Program-made: the position numbers and the translations under genes
Origin: Leptospira yanagawae serovar Saopaulo str. Sao Paulo = ATCC 700523
GTDB taxonomy: Bacteria; Spirochaetota; Leptospiria; Leptospirales; Leptospiraceae
Direction: 5' to 3'
Length of the DNA: 64,000 nt
Assembly: GCF_000332475.2 (NCBI RefSeq)
Contig: NZ_AOGX02000047.1
Span: 211,761 to 275,760, forward strand
Part shown: piece after piece, positions 57,246-64,000 of the stretch
Numbering within the stretch: position 1 is the stretch's first letter
Layout of the letters: each line of letters begins with the position of its first letter
Notes under the pieces: generated by a model
What the model was told of the DNA's origin: nothing
What the model saw: the letters and a program-made list of their open reading frames with translations, nothing else
The model's database searches: none

Positions 57246-58124
57246 ATGAACCACCAATCAGAAAAAATCAATCATATCTTAGAAGCACTTCCCTATTTGA
57301 TCAATTATTCTGGGAAAACCATCGTTATCAAATATGGTGGAGCCGCTATGGTGGAAGAAGAACTCAAGGCTTCTTTTGCTGAAGACATTGTTTTACTCAA
57401 ATACTTAGGAATCAATCCAGTTGTTGTCCATGGTGGTGGACCAGAAATCAACTCACTGATTAAGTCACTCAACCTGAATACCCAGTTTATCCGTGGCCAC
57501 CGTGTGACAGATGAAGCCACGATGGAAGTGGTGGAAATGGTCCTCACAGGGAAAGTCAACAAACAAATCGTTTCCCTCATCCAAGAAAAAGGAGGAAAAC
57601 CTGTTGGGCTCTCTGGAAAAGATGGTAGCCTTGCCATCGCAGAAAAATACCTGATGGAAGTGGAAACAGAAGAAGGCAAAACACAAAAAATTGATTTAGG
57701 TCTTGTGGGTGAGATCACATCTGTTGATCCTAATATCATCCTCACCTTACAACGTGAAGGTTTTATTCCGATCATCTCCCCAGTGGCGATGTCAAAAGAA
57801 GGACAAACTCTGAATATCAATGCCGATACGATGGCAGGTGCGATTGCACAAGCACTCCATGCAGACAAACTCATTTTACTCACAGACACTCCTGGCATCC
57901 TAATTGATGGCCAATTGGTAACCGGTCTCAAAAAAGTGGATATTCACCGGTATATAAAAACTGGACAGATCTCTGGTGGCATGATACCAAAAGTGGAGTG
58001 TTGTTTGGGAGCGATTGATTCTGGAGTCAAACGTGCTCACATCATCGATGGTCGAGTGCCCCATTCCGTCTTAATTGAAATTTTGACAAACCAAGGAATT
58101 GGAAGTTTGATCGAACAAGGATAG
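57246..58124 (+). CDS. argB: Acetylglutamate kinase
   Basis: This 292-residue kinase phosphorylates N-acetylglutamate in arginine synthesis. IKYGGAAM is the phosphate-binding Lys loop; [18 protein letters not shown] and [14 protein letters not shown] segments match ArgB, and [10 protein letters not shown] closes the active site. The ATG at 57246 has AGGA six bases upstream. The upstream ATG at 57234 would place AGGA inside the gene. Confidence 0.96.
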   Translation: MNHQSEKINHILEALPYLINYSGKTIVIKYGGAAMVEEELKASFAEDIVLLKYLGINPVVVHGGGPEINSLIKSLNLNTQFIRGHRVTDEATMEVVEMVLTGKVNKQIVSLIQEKGGKPVGLSGKDGSLAIAEKYLMEVETEEGKTQKIDLGLVGEITSVDPNIILTLQREGFIPIISPVAMSKEGQTLNINADTMAGAIAQALHADKLILLTDTPGILIDGQLVTGLKKVDIHRYIKTGQISGGMIPKVECCLGAIDSGVKRAHIIDGRVPHSVLIEILTNQGIGSLIEQG

Positions 58125-58130
58125 ATTTGG

Positions 58131-59876
58131 ATGCCTACGAAATTATTAACATTAAGTCTGATTTCAGATATTACGAGTCGAATCAATTCACAGGAAGATT
58201 TAAATACCCTTCTTAGTGAAATTATGGGCATCACTCGTGATGTGTTACACACCGAAGGTTCTTCCTTACTACTTTATGACAAAGAAAATGACCAATTAGT
58301 TTTTAATACCACGAGTGGACTTAAAGAAGAATCTTTGGCCCACCTAACAGTTCCTAGGGGGAAAGGGATTGCGGGAATGGTGCTCGAAACACTCAAACCT
58401 GAAATTGTAAATGATGCTGCCAATGACCCAAGGATTTTTAAAGCCATTGACCAAAAAGTTGGGTATGTAACGAGAAACTTAATTTGTGTTCCTATGGTGG
58501 CGCAAGGGGAAGTGCAAGGGGTACTCGAAGCAGTCAATTCGCTAGACAATCGTGACTTCAACCAAACTGACATTAAAATTTTACGTTACCTTTCCAACTT
58601 AGCGGCCATTGCCGTGAAAAACCGTCTTCTAATCGATAATTTAAATTTAAGAGCAAACGAACTGAATTGCCTCTTCCAAATCTCTCAAGCTCTAGCCAAT
58701 ATCCAAAGTTCTGATGAATTTATGGATCTTGCCGTGAAAACAATTTCCGAGGTTTTGCAAGTGGACCGAGTTTGCCTCAACTTTGAAAAAATTGAAAAAC
58801 GAGGCCTACCTCGTTCCAAGTCCAAAGGGTTTTCCGATCAAATCCATGACGAAGATGTTGAAGCATTATTGTTCAATGACAGATCCGATTGGATGTTTAA
58901 AGGTTTTAAAATTATCACCGCCAATTCTCCCCAAGGGATGCAACTCACCCATCGAGGGCTTTTCCAACACAGTATGATTTTATTCCCCATTCTCAAAAAC
59001 AAAGAATGGTTAGGTTCTCTTATCGTTTCGGATAAAACTTCTCGCACTCGTTTTGATGAAATGGATATCCGTATCCTTCGAACTCTGACAAACCAAGTTG
59101 GTGAAGCCTACACTGCCTTACAAGTAAAGATACAAAGTGAACGCTTGAAAAACATTGATCGTGATATGCAAGTGGCAGCCATGATCCAAAAACATTCGCT
59201 TCCCATCATTCCCAAACAATACTCACTGCTTGAATTTGATACTTATTACCAGGCTTCCCGTGAAATTGGTGGGGACTTTTATGATATGGTCGTTCACGGA
59301 AAGGACGAAGTGTCTGTCATCATTGCGGATGTTTCTGGGAAAGGGACTCCCGCAGCACTTTTTATGGAATTTTCCAAAACTGTTTTGCAACAAGAAGTGT
59401 CAAAAACCACTTCGACAAGTGAAGCCCTCTTCAATGCAAACGAGATCTTACAAGATAAATCTGGTTTCCTTATGTTTGTCACAGCCATGCTTGTGCGCAT
59501 CAATATGACAAAAAAAGAATTAACTTATTCATCAGCTGGTCATAATTTACAAATCATCTATCGTAAAAAACACCATAAGATCCAACATTTATCTGGGAAA
59601 GGCCAACCGATGGGAATCGGTAAATGTGAATTCTCTGAACACACTGTGAGTTATTTACCAGGAGATTTACTGGTATTGTATACTGATGGAGTGACAGAAG
59701 CGATGAATCTAAAAGAAGAACTCTTTTCAGAAGAACGGTTGGAATCTGTGATTTTATCACATATCAACGATCCTCCAGAAGTGATTAGACAAGCAATTTT
59801 ACAAAAAGTAAGTGAATTTGTGGGAGAAGCAGAACCACATGATGACCTTTCCCTCTTTATCATCCGTCTAAACTAA
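58131..59876 (+). CDS. GAF-domain SpoIIE-type protein phosphatase
   Basis: This 581-residue protein has two GAF domains (about residues 15-165 and 185-325) and a SpoIIE phosphatase (about 360-580): REIGGDFYD, IIADVSGKGTPAALFM, VLYTDGVTEAMN and HDDLSLFIIRLN. Metal Asp residues are kept. It probably dephosphorylates a STAS protein in a partner-switching path. AAGGATAGATTTGG precedes the ATG. The following coiled-coil gene is cotranscribed. Confidence 0.9.
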   Translation: MPTKLLTLSLISDITSRINSQEDLNTLLSEIMGITRDVLHTEGSSLLLYDKENDQLVFNTTSGLKEESLAHLTVPRGKGIAGMVLETLKPEIVNDAANDPRIFKAIDQKVGYVTRNLICVPMVAQGEVQGVLEAVNSLDNRDFNQTDIKILRYLSNLAAIAVKNRLLIDNLNLRANELNCLFQISQALANIQSSDEFMDLAVKTISEVLQVDRVCLNFEKIEKRGLPRSKSKGFSDQIHDEDVEALLFNDRSDWMFKGFKIITANSPQGMQLTHRGLFQHSMILFPILKNKEWLGSLIVSDKTSRTRFDEMDIRILRTLTNQVGEAYTALQVKIQSERLKNIDRDMQVAAMIQKHSLPIIPKQYSLLEFDTYYQASREIGGDFYDMVVHGKDEVSVIIADVSGKGTPAALFMEFSKTVLQQEVSKTTSTSEALFNANEILQDKSGFLMFVTAMLVRINMTKKELTYSSAGHNLQIIYRKKHHKIQHLSGKGQPMGIGKCEFSEHTVSYLPGDLLVLYTDGVTEAMNLKEELFSEERLESVILSHINDPPEVIRQAILQKVSEFVGEAEPHDDLSLFIIRLN

Positions 59877-59891
59877 GGATAAGGAGATTTT

Positions 59892-60482
59892 ATGAAACGC
59901 ATTCTATATGCAATGGCAGTGTTTTTGCGATTGGACAAACTGCACAAAGCGATGTTAGATGCTGTCATCGAAACAAGGGTCAAAAACGCACTCCAAACAT
60001 CTGATAAATTACGCAAAGAGCAAGACCGATTGCGCGAAAAAGAATTTCGCAAACAATTAGAAGACCTTCAAAACAACCATAACAGTAGTTTTGAAAATTA
60101 TAAACTAGAAACGGAAAATCTGATTCGTATCTTCAAAAACCAAATCCTGATAGAGAAAAAGGAAGTACTAAAGGAACGCGAAGTGGTGAAAGAAATGCAA
60201 AGACAAGCCATGATCCGCGAAAACAGATTCCAACATTATATTTTACGATTCAAAGAAATTCTCTTTGTGAATAAAAAGGTTGTGGAGTCCATCCAAAGTT
60301 TGGTCAAAGTAGAATCCAACATTGAAGACCTATTGTACGAAATTGACAATTACGACGAAAGTAAGTTTATCAAAAAACCAGAAATGATTTTGGATACGGA
60401 ATTCCTAAAAGAACTCCATAAAAAAGAAGAAGAGATCCGAGACAATATCCTCAAGTTCCAAAAGAAAGTGGAGAATAGCTGA
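59892..60482 (+). CDS. Coiled-coil protein of unknown function
   Basis: This 196-residue protein is almost wholly charged helix (many Lys/Glu heptads from residue ~30 to 195), with a short hydrophobic N-terminus (RILYAMAVFLRL). No family recognised. AAGGAGATTTT lies just before the ATG, and the gene follows the GAF-phosphatase after 15 bases, so it may be a partner of that pathway. Confidence 0.7.
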   Translation: MKRILYAMAVFLRLDKLHKAMLDAVIETRVKNALQTSDKLRKEQDRLREKEFRKQLEDLQNNHNSSFENYKLETENLIRIFKNQILIEKKEVLKEREVVKEMQRQAMIRENRFQHYILRFKEILFVNKKVVESIQSLVKVESNIEDLLYEIDNYDESKFIKKPEMILDTEFLKELHKKEEEIRDNILKFQKKVENS

Positions 60483-60498
60483 TTCCATCAAAATCAGC
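60478..60498. terminator. Hairpin between the convergent coiled-coil and cusA genes
   Basis: GCTGATT and AATCAGC form a perfect 7-base stem with a 7-base loop over the coiled-coil gene's stop. A T-rich stretch follows only after about 12 bases, so termination is possible but not typical. Confidence 0.4.
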
Positions 60499-60515
60499 GC
60501 TTCAACCTTTTGTTT

Positions 60516-63500
60516 TTAATTTGCAAATTTCTCTGAACTAACCCCATTCCCTACTTTTAATTCCTTTTGTTTCCATAAAAAATAAATCGCAGGGTAAACG
60601 ATGAGTTCCAAAGCAAAACTGGTCACAAGCCCACCAACCATTGGAGCAGCGATTCGTTTCATCAGATCAGAACCTGACCCTGTGGCCCACATAATGGGCA
60701 AAAGTCCAATGAAACCAGATAAAACCGTCATCATTTTTGGGCGAATCCTATGTACAGCGCCTTCGATAATGGCTAATTTCAGTTCTGGAATTGTCAAATT
60801 TGGATTTTGAGATTTGTGTTTTTCATAGGAAAGGTCCAAATACATCAGCATAAAAACTCCCGTCTCCGCATCTAATCCCAGTAAGGCGATAATTCCCACC
60901 CAAACCGCAACAGAAATTTGGTAATCCAAAAGATATAAAAACCAAAAAGCTCCTATCATCGAAAACGGAACTGCTGTTAATACAATCGCAGTTTTCGTAA
61001 CAGACTTCGTATTGATATACAATAAAAAGAAAATCAAGACAAGTGTGATGGGAACCACTATCATCATACGATTACGCACACGGATGATGTTTTCATATTG
61101 GCCACTCCATTCCAAAAACACTGATTTTGGAATTTGGACTTCCGTATCCACAATGGTTTTCATTCGGTTCACAAACCCTAACAAATCGGACTCAGTGGTA
61201 TCCAAATACACATAACCTGTTAAAAATCCATTTTCATCTCGGATCATAGTGGGCCCAATATTGTAATCCAATGTGGCAAGAAAACTCAAAGGGATATGCC
61301 CTCCATTTTTTATCGGGATCAGAACCTTTGAAATCATCTCCAAACTATCTCTGTATTCTCTGGGGTAACGAATTTGAATCGAATACCTTTCTCGTTTTTC
61401 GATTGTGGTTGATATGTTCTCTCCACCTAATGCAGATAATATGGTTTTTTGAATGTCCTCAACGGTTAGTCCATATTTTGCAGCAAGTTCCCTTTTGATT
61501 TTGATATCAATGTAATATCCACCTGATGTTCTTTCTGCAAAAATGGACCGAACACCATTTTGTTTTTTTAACACCGATTCAATTTGGATCCCAACCTCCT
61601 GGATTTCCTCCAAATTTTCCCCTTGTACTTTGATCCCTATTGGAGTTCTGATCCCCGTTGACAACATATCGATCCTGGCGCGTATAGGTTGCGTCCAAGC
61701 ATTGGAAAATCCTGGAATGTCTAACTTCTCATTCATTTCTTTAACCAGATCTTCTTTGGAAAGCCCAGACCTCCACTCTGATTCTGGTTTTAACAAAACT
61801 ACAATTTCAAACATGGAAATTGGAGATGGATCGGTGGAGGTATCTGCCCGACCTGCCTTTCCATACACCGATGAAACTTCTGGAATTTTTACCAAAGTTT
61901 GGTCCATAAGTTTGAGAACTCGTTCTGCTTCTCCAATGCTGATTCCAGGAAGAGTGGTTGGCATATAAAGAATGGATCCTTCATTCAGCGGTGGTAAAAA
62001 CTCAGTTCCTAATTGAAAGTAAATTGGGATTGTGGCAAAAAACAACATAACAGCCGCAAGGATAGTTCTCTTCGGATGTACCAAAATCTTTTTAACAATT
62101 GGTTCATACATTGCATACAATCGTTTGCTGATGGGATGGTTTTTCTCCGAATAGTATTTTCCAACAAAGATATGTGTGAAAAGTTGATTGAGGATTGGAG
62201 TGAATTTAGTAAACGGATCCATCTTCGTAAATAACATACGAAACGCTGGATCCACAGTGATGGCAAGAATCGCAGCAATTGCCATGGTTAAATTTTTGGA
62301 AATCGCTAGTGGACGAAAGAGTCGTCCTTCTTGGTCCACCAATGTAAAAATGGGAAAAAATGCCACTGCAATGATGAGAAGTGAAAAAAAGACTGATGGT
62401 CCCACTTCCAAAAGAGCTTCCAAACGAATTGCATGAAAATCACCGATACGACCACTTGCCTCCCACTCTTCCAATTTTTTATACGCATTTTCCACTTCTA
62501 CGATGGCACCATCAACTAACACACCTATGGATAAGGCAATCCCTGCCAAAGACATCAAATTGGAACCAATGTCCGCTAAATACATTGGCAAAAATGAAAG
62601 TAGTACGGCAATGGGTATCGTTAAAATTGGTACGATGGCAGAAGGAATATGCCATAAAAAAATCAGGATGATGATGGATACAACAATGATCTCCTCCGTT
62701 AACTTTTCCTTTAACAAATGGATGGTTTCTTTGATGAGCACCGAACGATCGTAAACTGGTATGATCTTTAATCCTTTTGGTAAAGAAGATTCGATGGATT
62801 TCACTTTTTCTTGGATGGATTCAATTACCTTCAGAGCATTTTCTCCATGCCTCATGATGATGATCCCTGAAACTTTATCTCCTTCACCGTTCCAATCGCC
62901 AACACCCCGACGTAAATCTGGTCCATCCACAATCTTTGCCACTTGTGACAAATAGATGGGGGTACCAGAAGGACTTGCCCCTAACGAAATTTGTTCGATG
63001 TCTTCCTTGGATTGCACATAACCACGCACACGGATCATGTACTCGGCTCCACCAATTTCGAGTAACCTTGCCCCAACATCATCATTGGATTTTCGTACCG
63101 TATCAATGACCCTATCCATATCAATGCCAAAGATTTGGAGTTTTAACGGATCAATTTGAATCTGGTATTGTTTTTTGAACCCACCAACCGTTGCCACTTC
63201 CGCAACACCTGGAACCGAATTAAATAAATACTTCAATTTAAAATCTTGATAGGATCGAATCTCTGCTAAATCCATTTGGTTTGTATCATCAACCAAAACA
63301 TATTGGTACACCCAACCAACACCTGTTGCATCGGGTCCTAAACTTAAATTCACACCCGTTGGTAAATTATTCTGCAATTGAGAAATGTACTCATTCACTC
63401 GTGAACGTGCCCAATACAAATCCGTTCCATCTTCAAAAATCACATACACAAAGGAATATCCAAAATCAGAAAACCCACGGATTGCTTTTACTTTAGGAGC

Positions 63501-63722
63501 ACCGAGTAATGATCTGACAATTGGATAGGTTACTTGGTCTTCGATGATATCGGGACTGCGGTCCCATTTAGAATAAATGATCACCTGTGTGTCAGACATA
63601 TCTGGCAAAGCATCCAAAGGAATGTTTTTCATTGCAAATAGAGACAAAAACACTAAAAACAATGTGAAGATAAGAACCAAATAACGGTTATTTGCTGAAA
63701 ATTTAATGATTGTGCTGATCAT
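60516..63722 (-). CDS. cusA: CusA-type RND copper/silver efflux pump
   Basis: This 1068-residue inner-membrane pump exports monovalent copper and silver. It has 12 transmembrane segments, and its periplasmic cleft keeps the three Met that carry metal in E. coli CusA: ILYMPTTLPG (M573), PISMFEIV (M623) and RIDMLSTG (M672). ALPDMSDTQVIIYSKW and LGPDATGVGW are family signatures. I chose ATG 63722, with AGGTGGAG eight bases upstream. It overlaps the adaptor gene by 20 bases. An outer-membrane partner (CusC) is not in the window. Confidence 0.93.
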   Translation of the reverse strand: MISTIIKFSANNRYLVLIFTLFLVFLSLFAMKNIPLDALPDMSDTQVIIYSKWDRSPDIIEDQVTYPIVRSLLGAPKVKAIRGFSDFGYSFVYVIFEDGTDLYWARSRVNEYISQLQNNLPTGVNLSLGPDATGVGWVYQYVLVDDTNQMDLAEIRSYQDFKLKYLFNSVPGVAEVATVGGFKKQYQIQIDPLKLQIFGIDMDRVIDTVRKSNDDVGARLLEIGGAEYMIRVRGYVQSKEDIEQISLGASPSGTPIYLSQVAKIVDGPDLRRGVGDWNGEGDKVSGIIIMRHGENALKVIESIQEKVKSIESSLPKGLKIIPVYDRSVLIKETIHLLKEKLTEEIIVVSIIILIFLWHIPSAIVPILTIPIAVLLSFLPMYLADIGSNLMSLAGIALSIGVLVDGAIVEVENAYKKLEEWEASGRIGDFHAIRLEALLEVGPSVFFSLLIIAVAFFPIFTLVDQEGRLFRPLAISKNLTMAIAAILAITVDPAFRMLFTKMDPFTKFTPILNQLFTHIFVGKYYSEKNHPISKRLYAMYEPIVKKILVHPKRTILAAVMLFFATIPIYFQLGTEFLPPLNEGSILYMPTTLPGISIGEAERVLKLMDQTLVKIPEVSSVYGKAGRADTSTDPSPISMFEIVVLLKPESEWRSGLSKEDLVKEMNEKLDIPGFSNAWTQPIRARIDMLSTGIRTPIGIKVQGENLEEIQEVGIQIESVLKKQNGVRSIFAERTSGGYYIDIKIKRELAAKYGLTVEDIQKTILSALGGENISTTIEKRERYSIQIRYPREYRDSLEMISKVLIPIKNGGHIPLSFLATLDYNIGPTMIRDENGFLTGYVYLDTTESDLLGFVNRMKTIVDTEVQIPKSVFLEWSGQYENIIRVRNRMMIVVPITLVLIFFLLYINTKSVTKTAIVLTAVPFSMIGAFWFLYLLDYQISVAVWVGIIALLGLDAETGVFMLMYLDLSYEKHKSQNPNLTIPELKLAIIEGAVHRIRPKMMTVLSGFIGLLPIMWATGSGSDLMKRIAAPMVGGLVTSFALELIVYPAIYFLWKQKELKVGNGVSSEKFAN

Positions 63723-64000
63723 TTTTGTCTCCACCTAACTTTAATTTTGATTCAGAATCCAAAAGGAAACTTGCCTTTGAAACAATTTCATCGTCTTCTT
63801 TGAGACCGTCGATGACTTCGACCCACTCGGAAGAAGAAAAACCAGTTTTAATTTTTTTTGGAACAAATTGATTTTGGCCAGTTTTGTGGTACACCAAATC
63901 CGACTTACCAGTTGGCAAAATGGAATCTTTTGGAATCCGTAAAACATTTAATTTTTTGGATTTCATAAGATCCTTGGACAAACATTTGAGGTTTGAATCC
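63703..64000 (-). CDS. cusB: CusB-type periplasmic adaptor, C-terminal part, cut by window edge
   Basis: The frame is open to the right edge; 98 codons and the stop are seen. The C-terminal membrane-proximal region has VLRIPKDSILPTGKSDLVY, VIDGLKEDDEIVSKASFLLDSESKL, typical of RND adaptors, and a His-containing tail (KNDQHNH) that may bind metal. It is upstream of and overlaps cusA, the usual cusBA order. Confidence 0.85.
   Translation of the reverse strand, partial: DSNLKCLSKDLMKSKKLNVLRIPKDSILPTGKSDLVYHKTGQNQFVPKKIKTGFSSSEWVEVIDGLKEDDEIVSKASFLLDSESKLKLGGDKNDQHNH

Noticed and set aside
57305..57931. 208-codon open frame antisense to argB
   Set aside because: The + strand gene is unmistakable; the antisense frame has no family pattern or ribosome site.

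Overview
The window looks like chromosome from a spirochete of the genus Leptospira, probably a free-living (saprophytic) species. The evidence is moderate-to-low GC with many A/T-rich codons, lipoproteins with Leptospira-style lipoboxes, an LruC-type protein, a FlaA1/WbpM-like surface-sugar enzyme, DUF547 and YhhN proteins, many SpoIIE-type phosphatases and two-component parts, and dense gene packing with ATGA overlaps. No rRNA, tRNA or CRISPR array was recognised. This assignment comes from recognising protein families by eye; no database search was run.

Layout. 1-1155: an M30-like lipoprotein running off the left edge and an exported protein. 1190-7195: a surface-glycan operon (nucleotidyltransferase-glycosyltransferase fusion, short-chain dehydrogenase/epimerase, glycosyltransferase, SGNH-like protein, polytopic glycopolymer protein). 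7192-10151: an HtrA protease and a tandem copy that has lost its catalytic residues. 10150-14535: a membrane anti-sigma-type ATPase, apt, htpX and a frameshifted NCS2 permease. 14532-16870: an SspB-like adaptor and a FlaA1-like dehydratase. 16954-21633: STAS/zinc-ribbon protein, hrpB, Ada-type methyltransferase, YhhN. 21921-26238: a secreted cluster with an Ig-like lipoprotein, a subtilase, a free-standing I9-propeptide-like lipoprotein and a small Cys-rich lipoprotein. 26239-28200: an accessory island with an IS481-type insertion sequence between stretches rich in repeats. 28201-36897: ECF sigma/FecR/HAMP operon, SthA-like transhydrogenase, class III cyclase, 1-Cys peroxiredoxin plus OsmC, DUF547. 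36969-43553: esterase, dinB, a response-regulator phosphatase coupled to a PAS histidine kinase, ExbD/ExbB, menaquinone methyltransferase. 43723-45488: a frameshifted LruC-type lipoprotein gene. 45552-49075: the photosensory module described below. 49072-60482: Wzy/WaaL-like membrane protein, rpmG plus a Cys-poor DksA-like protein, SBF transporter, class V aminotransferase, alr, hydrolases, argB, GAF-SpoIIE phosphatase, coiled-coil protein. 60516-64000: CusA-type copper/silver RND pump and the end of its adaptor.

The most striking locus is 45552-49075. It encodes a photoactive yellow protein (PYP) homologue that keeps the chromophore cysteine and the Tyr/Glu hydrogen-bond pair. Beside it, convergently, is a short AMP-forming ligase of the kind expected to activate p-coumarate, fused to an acyl-carrier-protein domain. 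A small repeat-bearing coiled-coil protein precedes PYP in the same operon, and a methyl-accepting chemotaxis protein is transcribed divergently. Together they suggest a blue-light sensing and phototaxis module.

Two genes (the NCS2 permease and the LruC protein) are each broken by what looks like loss of a single G from a short G run. Sequencing error is therefore as likely as true pseudogenes.
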